Shown: positions 1-5,478, counted from the stretch's first letter. The stretch: DNA of 6,083 bases from Bacteroidota bacterium (GCA_003456055.1 DMPG01000138.1:1-6083); one strand, 5' to 3'. Notes: a model not told the origin generated them from the letters alone. Numbers and translations are program-made.

Positions 1-387
1 GATCTGATCAACCATCTTTTTTGTGGGCAGAATACAATCCAATGCATTTGCAATTCGTTGCGCAAGTATCGGCGTCATCGGACACAAGAAATAATTGTTG
101 TCATTTCCAATCGAAAGATAATCCGGCGTTACAAAGTACTCAAGCAAGTATTCTTGTTTATTGATTACGGCTGTCGTTTTAATTGGAATGAGTGTTCGTA
201 AAAAATTCGGGATATGACCGCCAATGATAATTGCAAACAGAGAATCCTCACGCTCACTTCTGCTGAACGGAAGCATCTGTTTGACAAAATCATTGTCACT
301 TGTTCCTGACGACGGATTCTCCTGAAGCGGCAGCTGCTGACAGTTCAATAAGGAGATTATATACAGAATAGGGAGAATTATTTTCAT
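1..387 (-). CDS. Putative lipoprotein of unknown function, 3' end cut by the window edge
   Basis: The frame is open without a stop from the ATG at 387 to the left edge, giving the first 129 residues. The N-terminus is a short hydrophobic signal peptide (Lys2, then an Ile/Leu-rich core) ending in a lipobox, LLNC at residues 13-16, so Cys16 should be lipidated and the protein should be membrane-anchored on the periplasmic side. A Ser/Pro/Gly-rich linker (about 19-32) leads into a folded region with features that look conserved: GGHIPNFLR near 56-64, VTPDYLSIGND near 86-96, and PMTPILAQRIA near 103-113, followed by LPTKKMVD. I have the impression of a widespread uncharacterised family but cannot name it. 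No good Shine-Dalgarno sequence precedes the ATG. The start is chosen because it alone retains the signal peptide. The upstream terminator ends 5 nt before the ATG, which is unusual. A lipoprotein is likely; its function is unknown. Confidence 0.8.
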   Translation of the reverse strand, partial: MKIILPILYIISLLNCQQLPLQENPSSGTSDNDFVKQMLPFSRSEREDSLFAIIIGGHIPNFLRTLIPIKTTAVINKQEYLLEYFVTPDYLSIGNDNNYFLCPMTPILAQRIANALDCILPTKKMVDQI

Positions 388-392
388 TCTGC

Positions 393-431
393 AAAATAAA
401 AAAAGGCGAGGACAATTGCTTGCCTCGCCTT
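393..431 (-). terminator. Rho-independent terminator, possibly an attenuator
   Basis: Read on the minus strand, a perfect 9-bp stem (AAGGCGAGG at 431-423 with CCTCGCCTT at 411-403) encloses an 11-nt loop. It is followed at once by a U-rich tract (TTTTTATTTT at 402-393). The plus-strand side has no T tract, so it works only for minus-strand transcripts. It lies 70 nt beyond the stop of the 296-aa lipoprotein gene and should end that operon. Because it also sits immediately before the next start codon at 387, it may control read-through into that gene. Confidence 0.85.
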
Positions 432-500
432 GAAGTAATCAAATAATCGTACGAAGGTTTATGAAAGAATTTTTATCAAATCCTCGCCAGGTTGCATGTA

Positions 501-1391
501 TTATTTTCGTTTGCCTTCTTGAAGATTCATACCAAACTTACCGCCTCCATTGATCGTTAATGAACCATCTCCTGAACCTAATATAATTGTGAATGTTTTG
601 TTGATGGTCCGTTCTTTGTACGCCGTACCTCGTTCAAACGTAATGGCCGCATTATATGTTCCGTTGATTGTTCCGCTGACCGCTTGATGGAAATTACTTC
701 TCCAATTAATGATCGATGGTCTGAATCGAAGTCCTTTCACATTGCTGAATTCCATTGTTGTTGTATGCGTGAATGTACGGATCATATTACGGGTGATGAT
801 CGAATCAATTCCTGATCGGACATAGGTCGTATCAGAATTCAAAACAATCGTGTCCTTATCGATCTTTGTTGCCGTCCATGCCCCTTTTAACTGTGTAAGA
901 TTATGATGTACGTTTGCATTTCTAAAAAATCCGCTGCCGCTGATAATTTTGAACTTCAATGTGTTGGCAGTATCATTTCCGGAAATGCGGTTCTGCTGAA
1001 ATACTCCATTTTTTTGGAATTGATATTGATAGACCCGCTGTACCGACGCATTGTAATTAAAAATTATACCGGAACGTGAACGATTGATCGTAACACTCCA
1101 CCACCCTGTAATAGGATCATATTCTGCAGGGGTTGCAACGGTCATTACTGAACTTTCGCCGCTGCTCTTTGCCAAACTCGTGCTGACAGACGCTCCGCCG
1201 GCAACCGCAGAGATGTCCGCAAAACTTTCCATTGCTCCGCCGCTTTCATCACCCGTAGCCGCAGAGATCGATTCCGCCGCGTCTTCGTATAATATGGTTG
1301 TGTCTTCAGGTTCAGTGGAATTTTTATCGCAACCTGTAAAAACAATTCCTGCGATCACTAATAATGAACAGAATGTTAATAGTTTTTTCAT
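501..1391 (-). CDS. Predicted lipoprotein of unknown function, beta-rich
   Basis: This gene encodes 296 residues. A classic lipoprotein signal (MKKLL, hydrophobic core, lipobox FTGC at 18-21) predicts lipidation at Cys21 and membrane anchoring. After the Cys comes an acidic tether (DKNSTEPED), then an Ala/Ser/Gly-rich low-complexity stretch to about residue 85. The remaining roughly 205 residues are rich in Thr, Ser, Asn, Ile and aromatics in alternating patterns typical of beta-sheet proteins. No catalytic motif or named domain is recognised. The ATG at 1391 has a strong AAAGGAG ribosome binding site (1402-1396) with a short 4-nt spacer. It lies 32 nt downstream of the Spy-like gene with no terminator between, so the two are probably co-transcribed, and a good terminator follows at 431-393. 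Pairing with a periplasmic chaperone-like protein suggests an envelope role, but that is inference. Confidence 0.85.
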   Translation of the reverse strand: MKKLLTFCSLLVIAGIVFTGCDKNSTEPEDTTILYEDAAESISAATGDESGGAMESFADISAVAGGASVSTSLAKSSGESSVMTVATPAEYDPITGWWSVTINRSRSGIIFNYNASVQRVYQYQFQKNGVFQQNRISGNDTANTLKFKIISGSGFFRNANVHHNLTQLKGAWTATKIDKDTIVLNSDTTYVRSGIDSIITRNMIRTFTHTTTMEFSNVKGLRFRPSIINWRSNFHQAVSGTINGTYNAAITFERGTAYKERTINKTFTIILGSGDGSLTINGGGKFGMNLQEGKRK

Positions 1392-1423
1392 GGTTCTCCT
1401 TTATGATTATGATTGAATGAAAG

Positions 1424-1789
1424 TTATTGTCGTTCTCTCATTCGTTCTTGCATTTCTTTTCGTCGTTCCTTTTTATATTCGTCGTATTTTGGTTTTTGTT
1501 TTTTGGTCAACAGTTTTATGATCTCGGCATCCGTTTTTTCCATCTGTTTCACCATTGCTTCTCGTCGTGCCTCACGGTCTCCATCGCTGTTTTCAAACTG
1601 AGCACGTATTTCATCCTGAGCTTTTTGCAGCAGGTCTTTTACTTTTACCGTTTGCTCTTTTGTCAGTTCGACCTTTTCAGTGATTCGTTTTAACTGCATT
1701 TCAACTCTGTTGCCGCGCGGTTGTGAAATTGCTATGAGCGAAAAACAGACAACAGTGATCAACACCAATAACAGATAGCGATAATTCAT
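1424..1789 (-). CDS. Spy/CpxP-like LTxxQ periplasmic protein
   Basis: This is a 121-residue exported protein. Residues 1-22 form a signal peptide (MNYRY, a long Leu/Ile/Val core, then AIS before Gln23), probably cut by signal peptidase I. The mature part is almost all charged and helical. It carries two LTxxQ motifs, LTKEQ at 42-46 and LTKKQ at 94-98, the second followed by PKYDEY and a Lys/Arg/Glu-rich tail. Paired LTxxQ motifs in a small alpha-helical periplasmic protein are the mark of the Spy/CpxP family. Spy and CpxP are ATP-independent chaperones and stress sensors in enterobacteria, while related proteins elsewhere serve in metal or envelope stress. The start is supported by the signal peptide and a GAGGG-like site about 10 nt upstream. 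It is the first gene of the minus-strand operon. Orthology to Spy or CpxP is not claimed. Confidence 0.8.
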   Translation of the reverse strand: MNYRYLLLVLITVVCFSLIAISQPRGNRVEMQLKRITEKVELTKEQTVKVKDLLQKAQDEIRAQFENSDGDREARREAMVKQMEKTDAEIIKLLTKKQKPKYDEYKKERRKEMQERMRERQ

Positions 1790-1844
1790 AGTCTCATCCC
1801 TCGTTTAATATTTTGATTATTTTATTGAACCGTTCATTACAAAT

Positions 1845-1858
1845 CATTTTATAGCAAC
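1845..1858 (-). promoter_or_regulatory. Candidate extended -10 promoter for the Spy-like operon
   Basis: On the minus strand the sequence GTTGCTATAAAATG contains TGCTATAAA, which resembles an extended -10 element (TGnTATAAT). The -10 hexamer would be 1853-1848. Transcription would start near 1840, giving a leader of about 50 nt before the ATG at 1789. No good -35 hexamer lies 17 nt upstream, and promoter consensus in this lineage is uncertain, so this is tentative. Confidence 0.3.
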
Positions 1859-2066
1859 ACGAGAGTGATGATCATATAACGGCAACATTCATGCCAGAGA
1901 CATAATCGGCAAAATCGAGTATTTATAGCCTATTCTATTTTTCCAGCAATGCACGTTTTGCACAGACAGCGCAATTAGTGCATCTTGTTTCATCGGTTCT
2001 TAAAAAAGTGATCTTTTAAATGTTCAGCGTATAATATTTCTGTTTTTGTAATAAACGATTGTCTGT

Positions 2067-2095
2067 TTGACATTTATATTCCGAGCAAGTTTAAC
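2067..2095 (+). promoter_or_regulatory. Candidate sigma70-like promoter upstream of the NUDIX-ABC operon
   Basis: A perfect TTGACA (2067-2072) is followed after 17 bases by TTTAAC (2090-2095), which matches 4 of 6 bases of TATAAT. If used, it would give a long leader of about 225 nt before the ATG at 2329. It lies between the arms of an inverted repeat (2036-2044 and 2093-2101), which would suit repressor control. A single good hexamer in AT-rich DNA can arise by chance. Confidence 0.3.
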
Positions 2096-2154
2096 AGAAA
2101 TTATGCGTTGAAACACCAAACAACTATATCAGATCAGGTAAAAAATCGTTATTT

Positions 2155-2174
2155 TTCAGATAAGATAGTCTGAA
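2155..2174. repeat. Short perfect inverted repeat (6-bp arms, 8-nt loop)
   Basis: TTCAGA (2155-2160) and TCTGAA (2169-2174) are exact reverse complements around an 8-base centre. The repeat sits just before the first copy of the 20-bp direct repeat. It could be a weak hairpin in the leader or an operator. It lacks a GC-rich stem and U tract, so it is not a terminator. Confidence 0.35.
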
Positions 2175-2182
2175 TGAAAGAA

Positions 2183-2202
2183 ATACGCAAAAAAAATCTC
2201 TA
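2183..2202 (+). repeat. Direct repeat copy 1 (ATACGC-A8-TCTCTA)
   Basis: This 20-base unit recurs at 2255-2274 with 19 of 20 identities; the single difference is C versus A at position 16. Each copy joins an ATACGC box to an uninterrupted A8 tract. Both lie in the non-coding region upstream of the NUDIX gene, 72 bp apart. Confidence 0.7.
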
Positions 2203-2254
2203 ATGAAAAAATTATTCTTTTCGGAAGCATTTTTCCTCGCTTTGATAGTTAATG

Positions 2255-2274
2255 ATACGCAAAAAAAATATCTA
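2255..2274 (+). repeat. Direct repeat copy 2 (ATACGC-A8-TATCTA)
   Basis: This is the second copy of the 20-base unit, ending 54 bp before the NUDIX start codon. GATAGT precedes both copies at short distance (2165-2170 for copy 1, 2244-2249 for copy 2), so the similarity extends loosely upstream. It could be a regulator site, a bent A-tract element, or a leftover of local duplication. Confidence 0.7.
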
Positions 2275-2328
2275 TCGTCCTCACTACAACTGTTGAAACA
2301 TTAGAATTTTCGTTCAAGCAGGTTTTAA

Positions 2329-2901
2329 ATGAATAAGCTTTCGCTACACCATATTCAACAAAAGCTTTCGTGCAGCACATACGCTCCGCTTTCTCATACA
2401 GAGATGAGACAAGCGTGTGTTATGGTTCCCATTGTTATGAAAGATGATCAACTGCATCTTCTCTTAACAAAACGAACTGAAATTGTTGAGCATCATAAAG
2501 GTCAGATCTCTTTTCCGGGTGGAATGGTGGACGAAGACGATGAATCATCCAACGCAACCGCATTGCGCGAAGTAGCAGAAGAGATCGGGATACCCTCTTC
2601 AGCAATTACCATTCTTGGACGGCTGGATGACATTCATATACCAAGCGGATTTGTTGTGACACCAATTGTCGGTTATATTGATTCACTTTCAGCTTTGAAA
2701 ACGAGTCCGGACGAAGTCGCCGAAGTGATATTAATTCCCTTAGAAAAATTCTTCGATCTATCGCTTCGACGCACAGAAATGCGCGAATTAAAAGGTGTTG
2801 AGCGTCAGGTCTATTTGTACGATGTGTGGAAAGAACCTGTATGGGGTGCAACAGCCTTCATCATAAAGCAGTTTGTTGATATTATTGGAGTCGAACAGTA
2901 A
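2329..2901 (+). CDS. NUDIX hydrolase, CoA pyrophosphatase (NudL/YeaB-like)
   Basis: This gene encodes 190 residues, a usual length for the CoA-specific NUDIX group. These cytoplasmic enzymes split coenzyme A and its derivatives into 3',5'-ADP and phosphopantetheine (acyl) products. The NUDIX box is clear: GG at 64-65, then REVAEEIGI at 80-88, with E81, E84 and E85 as expected metal ligands. One extra residue between the Gly and the first Glu is usual in this group. Ahead of it lies the NuCoA/UPF0035 signature, LLTKR at 45-49 and GQISFPGG at 58-65. Compared with LLTxR(S/A)xxxRxxxGxxxFPGG, Ser/Ala is Thr50 and the conserved Arg is Glu54, so substrate preference may differ. The ATG has a modest AGCAGG site upstream. 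Its TAA overlaps the ATG of the ABC ATPase gene by one base, which implies co-transcription and coupling. Confidence 0.88.
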   Translation: MNKLSLHHIQQKLSCSTYAPLSHTEMRQACVMVPIVMKDDQLHLLLTKRTEIVEHHKGQISFPGGMVDEDDESSNATALREVAEEIGIPSSAITILGRLDDIHIPSGFVVTPIVGYIDSLSALKTSPDEVAEVILIPLEKFFDLSLRRTEMRELKGVERQVYLYDVWKEPVWGATAFIIKQFVDIIGVEQ

Positions 2902-3851
2902 TGCAGCATGCTATTTCAATACATAATCTCGTAAAAGAGTTTCCGCGAAAAAGTGAGCCGCCAATGCGCGCGGTTGACGATATTTCGTTTGATGTGCGAA
3001 CAGGACAGGTCTTCGGTCTTCTTGGTCCGAACGGAGTCGGAAAATCTACGATAATAAAAATTCTCACCACACTCATTCCTCCGACATCCGGAACCGTTCT
3101 TGTTAATGGATTTGAAGTAGTACGGCAATCGCTTGATGTGCGGAAGAATATTTGCGTAGTATTGCAGGAAAATGCAGTCGAAGTTTTTCTCACCGTAAGA
3201 CACAATTTTCTTACGTTCGGAAAATTTCATGGAATGACGACATCAGAGATCGAAAAAAAATTGGGACGAATTGTTGAACTGTTCGGTTTAGAGGAAATTC
3301 TCAATCAAAAACCGATCGATCTAAGCGGCGGAATGAAACGTCGTGTTCAGGTCGCTAAGATGTTTCTCGTCGATAAACCAATCGTTTTTTTAGATGAAGC
3401 TACTACCGGAATGGATACATTCAATAAACGCGCGACTGTAAATGCGATCAAAGAAGAGGCTCAACGCGGAAGAACGATCGTATTAACAACCCATATGCTG
3501 GAAGAAGCTGAAGAATTATGTAATGAGATTGTCATCATCAATCACGGTAAGATTATTGCAAAAGGAACGACTGACGAAGTAAAAAAATTAGGACTGCAAT
3601 TGTTCTACCTTTCATTGAAATTCAATGAACTGAAAAAGGATCTGGAAGAGATGATGTATAAATTCTCCCCGATTAAGATGGACATTATCAATAATGATGT
3701 ATCACTCACTGTTCGAGAACTAAATACGGCAATACAGATTCTTTCAATGGCACAATCTTCGGGAGCATTAAAACATTTTGAAATCTCAACCGCCTCGCTG
3801 GAAGATGTCTTTGTGGAGTTGCTTGACGGTAAAAAAAGAGGTGCCGCATGA
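2901..3851 (+). CDS. ABC-2 type transporter ATP-binding protein (DrrA/NodI-like)
   Basis: This is a 316-residue ATPase with every nucleotide-binding motif in order: Walker A GPNGVGKST (42-50), Q-loop Gln89, signature LSGGMKRR (141-148), Walker B IVFLDEAT (161-168, with Asp165 and catalytic Glu166), D-loop TTGMD (168-172), and H-loop His197 in LTTH. The LSGGMKRR form and the roughly 85-residue C-terminal extension after the ATPase core are typical of DrrA/NodI-type subunits that partner ABC-2 permeases. These drive export of drugs, lipids, polysaccharides or similar molecules across the inner membrane. The D-loop Met171, where Leu is usual, is a minor variant. The start codon overlaps the NUDIX stop (TAATG), with GGAG 10 nt upstream inside the NUDIX gene. 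The stop overlaps the permease start (ATGA). The substrate cannot be told from the sequence. Confidence 0.93.
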   Translation: MQHAISIHNLVKEFPRKSEPPMRAVDDISFDVRTGQVFGLLGPNGVGKSTIIKILTTLIPPTSGTVLVNGFEVVRQSLDVRKNICVVLQENAVEVFLTVRHNFLTFGKFHGMTTSEIEKKLGRIVELFGLEEILNQKPIDLSGGMKRRVQVAKMFLVDKPIVFLDEATTGMDTFNKRATVNAIKEEAQRGRTIVLTTHMLEEAEELCNEIVIINHGKIIAKGTTDEVKKLGLQLFYLSLKFNELKKDLEEMMYKFSPIKMDIINNDVSLTVRELNTAIQILSMAQSSGALKHFEISTASLEDVFVELLDGKKRGAA

Positions 3852-4609
3852 AAAATATTGCTGCTCTTATTTATCGGGATACGCTAATTCGACTAACAAG
3901 TTTAATGTGGCTGTTTTTTGACATGGCTGTTCCATTATTGTATTTGTTAATGTTTGGAGTGGGATTCAACAAAGCAGTTGGCTTTGGTATTCATACATTT
4001 GGTTCGTCTATTCCATACAATGATTTTTTCCTTGCCGGCGTTCTATCAATGTCATGCTTTGGGAGTGCTATCAATCAAGCATATGGTTTTTTTGTGGATC
4101 GCGATAACGGAATTTTTTACGAATTTCTCACCTATCCAATGACTCGGGGCGAATTACTGCTGGGCAAAATGCTGTTTCAATGTATGATGGCATTAGCACA
4201 AACAACATTGACGTTGACCGCTGCTTATTTTATTCTTGATATTCCAATCAATATCGCACTGCTTCCCGTTACAATTATTGTGGTGATGGTTGGAATTGCA
4301 GCATGGTTTTTTGCACTTTCCACTATTGCGTTTCGGATCAGGCGAAACGATACATTCAATACTGTTATTAACGTTGCGTACTTTGTATTGATGTTCGTCA
4401 GTAGTATGTTCTATCCGTTAGATGCTGTGCCGGTGTGGCTGAAATACATTTCATATATCAATCCGTTGACATGGCATACGGATGTCCTTCGGTTTACAAC
4501 AATTGGAGTGGGAGAAATAGGAATTATCGGTATAGAAGCCGCAGGATTTGTAATCTTTTTAGGAATCTCGTTTTGGTTCGCCCGGCAAGCATTGAAGAAA
4601 GTTGCATAG
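3848..4609 (+). CDS. ABC-2 type transporter permease
   Basis: This 253-residue integral membrane protein has about six hydrophobic segments, near residues 20-40, 58-82, 108-131, 134-161, 171-190 and 224-245. This is the standard ABC-2 permease topology and length. Family-like features include the FLTYPMTRGELLLGK stretch at 93-107, which follows the second helix, and the YPLDAVPVW (189-197) and INPLTWHTDVLR (204-215) region before the last helix. It should dimerise and pair with the ATPase encoded just upstream to form the exporter. The ATG shares four bases with the ATPase stop (ATGA), and an AGAGG site lies 6 nt before it, so translation is probably coupled. It is the last gene of the operon. 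Its stop is only 5 bp from the stop of the opposing DinB-like gene, leaving no room for a terminator between them. Confidence 0.92.
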   Translation: MKNIAALIYRDTLIRLTSLMWLFFDMAVPLLYLLMFGVGFNKAVGFGIHTFGSSIPYNDFFLAGVLSMSCFGSAINQAYGFFVDRDNGIFYEFLTYPMTRGELLLGKMLFQCMMALAQTTLTLTAAYFILDIPINIALLPVTIIVVMVGIAAWFFALSTIAFRIRRNDTFNTVINVAYFVLMFVSSMFYPLDAVPVWLKYISYINPLTWHTDVLRFTTIGVGEIGIIGIEAAGFVIFLGISFWFARQALKKVA

Positions 4610-4614
4610 CAATA

Positions 4615-5106
4615 CTATCCTAAGGTACCATATAAATCTTTCGATGTTACTTTCACACCCATCATTTTCAGATACATAAATAATTCCGCTTTATGATTGA
4701 GATGATGCTCCAATGCAAACAGAGACATTTTCCATTTCTGCGCACGGCCCAATTGGAGCGTATCCAATTCTCCGGTTTGAAATTCTTCTTCGTTCATCGT
4801 GGTAAAAATATCTAGAAAATATTTTGAATTCTCGCGGTACAAACTCACACATTCCTCCACCGTTCCGCTTGGAGTTTTTCTGTTCGATACAAATACATGA
4901 CGAAGTGTTGGTAATGCCCATTCATTCTTTAGAATACCATTGGCGTTAAACCGTAGTGCGTATGCCATGTGATACATTAATTGTCCGGCGGTAAACGATT
5001 CTTCCGTCGGTTTCCAATCTTTTTGTTCCGGCGGGACGAGGAAAAAAAGAGATTCGGTCGGTGCCAATTGTAGAGCTGCATAATGATGGAATTGTAGAGC
5101 GGTCAT
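4615..5106 (-). CDS. DinB-family putative metal-dependent protein
   Basis: This gene encodes 163 residues from the ATG at 5106. DinB-like proteins are four-helix bundles that bind a divalent metal through three histidines, and many act as thiol-dependent transferases or are uncharacterised. Candidate ligands are His46 (in LMYHMAYA) and the pair His134 and His138 (EHHLNH), the usual spacing, followed by the typical KAELFMYLKMMGVKV closing helix. WKP at 31-33 and the G-Q-L before the first His also match the family pattern. The frame extends to a TTG at 5151 (178 residues), but the ATG at 5106 is preferred. It has GAAGGA at 5119-5114 with a 7-nt spacer, while the TTG has no ribosome binding site and lies inside the conserved part of the upstream gene. 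It is probably translated from the same mRNA as the CPXCG-type gene. The cellular role is unknown. Confidence 0.85.
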   Translation of the reverse strand: MTALQFHHYAALQLAPTESLFFLVPPEQKDWKPTEESFTAGQLMYHMAYALRFNANGILKNEWALPTLRHVFVSNRKTPSGTVEECVSLYRENSKYFLDIFTTMNEEEFQTGELDTLQLGRAQKWKMSLFALEHHLNHKAELFMYLKMMGVKVTSKDLYGTLG

Positions 5107-5293
5107 AACGATATCCTTCAAATTCTGAATTGATGATGATTTGCTCGCCAATAATTCGAATGGTCAACACATTCGGCCGACAGCAGACAGAACAATCTTC
5201 GGTAATGGTCTGTTCTTTCCCGTCTTCCGGCTCAACAAATATTTCGTTTTCTTCTCCACAAAAGGAGCAGTGAAATGTCCCGGTGAAGTCCAT
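4946..5293 (-). CDS. CPXCG-type cysteine-rich small protein with an out-of-frame C-terminal run-on
   Basis: The first 61 residues match the small CPXCG-motif family of putative zinc-binding proteins of unknown function. They show a CxxCGE knuckle (Cys9, Cys12, Gly13, with Ser10 in place of Pro) and a second EDCSVCCRP cluster (Cys34, Cys37, Cys38) with the usual spacing. Family members normally end about 60-65 residues in, here near EFEGY (57-61). This frame instead continues for another 54 residues to a stop at 4946, overlapping the DinB-like gene in a different frame. The tail is rich in Arg, Ser and Thr and looks like a shadow translation. A stop (TGA overlapping the DinB-like ATG) exists in the third frame, so a small indel could explain the run-on. 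The ATG at 5293 fits the family start. An in-frame ATG at 5428 would add 45 unlikely residues. No clear ribosome binding site is visible. Confidence 0.72.
   Translation of the reverse strand: MDFTGTFHCSFCGEENEIFVEPEDGKEQTITEDCSVCCRPNVLTIRIIGEQIIINSEFEGYRYDRSTIPSLCSSTIGTDRISFFPRPAGTKRLETDGRIVYRRTINVSHGIRTTV
5114..5119 (-). promoter_or_regulatory. Ribosome binding site that decides the DinB-like gene start
   Basis: GAAGGA on the minus strand lies 7 nt before the ATG at 5106. It overlaps the codons for the last family-conserved residues of the CPXCG-type protein, the arrangement expected for translational coupling. No comparable site precedes the upstream TTG at 5151. Confidence 0.65.
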
Positions 5294-5392
5294 AGATGAA
5301 AATAAGTAAGTTGGGAGTGAAAAACCATTGGGAACATCAGTGATCAAAAATCGTCTAAAATTTGTTGAATGGATTCTTGTACAGGGCAAATA

Positions 5393-5421
5393 TTGCTTGT
5401 ATCCCCTAATTTCAGTATTTT
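5393..5421 (+). promoter_or_regulatory. Candidate promoter for the PPIase lipoprotein gene
   Basis: TTGCTT (5393-5398) and TATTTT (5416-5421) are spaced by 17 bases and sit about 60 bp before the ATG at 5479. Each hexamer matches 4 of 6 sigma70 consensus bases. The region lies between divergent genes, so a promoter is expected here, but AT-richness makes this assignment weak. Confidence 0.28.
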
Positions 5422-5478
5422 TATACACTTACAACGTTTTTTACCACACTTTTAATTACATAAAAGGAGATCTGTAGT

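Larger units (their letters stand above)
1790..2328. other. 539-bp divergent intergenic region without a convincing gene
   Basis: This region separates the minus-strand Spy-like operon from the plus-strand NUDIX-ABC operon. It is very AT-rich, with stops in all frames that I traced. It holds the candidate -10 for the left operon (1853-1848), a TTGACA-type element (2067-2072), a 9-bp inverted repeat (2036-2044 and 2093-2101), a 6-bp hairpin (2155-2174) and a 20-bp direct repeat (2183-2202 and 2255-2274). It is unusually long for a genome stretch otherwise packed with overlapping genes. A 33-codon frame at 2203-2304 exists but has no ribosome binding site and is not called. Confidence 0.7.

Noticed and set aside
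1084..1416. Plus-strand open frame of 110 codons opposite the lipoprotein gene
   Set aside because: It is antisense to the signal peptide and low-complexity part of a well-supported lipoprotein gene. Its Ala/Ser/Pro content simply mirrors that stretch.
1427..1693. Plus-strand Phe/Leu-rich frames (1413-1601 and 1427-1693) that look like membrane peptides
   Set aside because: They are the complement of the Lys/Glu-rich Spy-like gene, and Lys/Glu codons read as Phe/Leu/Ser on the other strand. No ribosome binding site supports them.
1949..1983. ATGCAC...GTGCAT inverted repeat with nearby GCAAT repeats
   Set aside because: The arms are only 6 bp with a 23-base gap, close to chance expectation, and not placed against a recognisable promoter.
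2203..2304. 33-codon open frame starting MKKLFFSEAFF in the intergenic region
   Set aside because: It has no ribosome binding site, spans a copy of the direct repeat, and its C-terminal half has no signal-peptide or domain logic. An MKK start is easy to obtain by chance in A-rich DNA.
2882..3230. Minus-strand frames opposite the ABC ATPase gene
   Set aside because: They overlie the Walker A region of a complete ATPase gene and show no family features.
5107..5151. TTG start at 5151 for the DinB-like gene
   Set aside because: There is no ribosome binding site before it. The ATG at 5106 has GAAGGA at good spacing and gives a normal family length.
5294..5428. N-terminal extension of the CPXCG-type protein to an ATG at 5428
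   Set aside because: Family members begin close to the first CxxC. The 45 extra residues show no domain, and the stretch is better read as promoter and leader between divergent genes.
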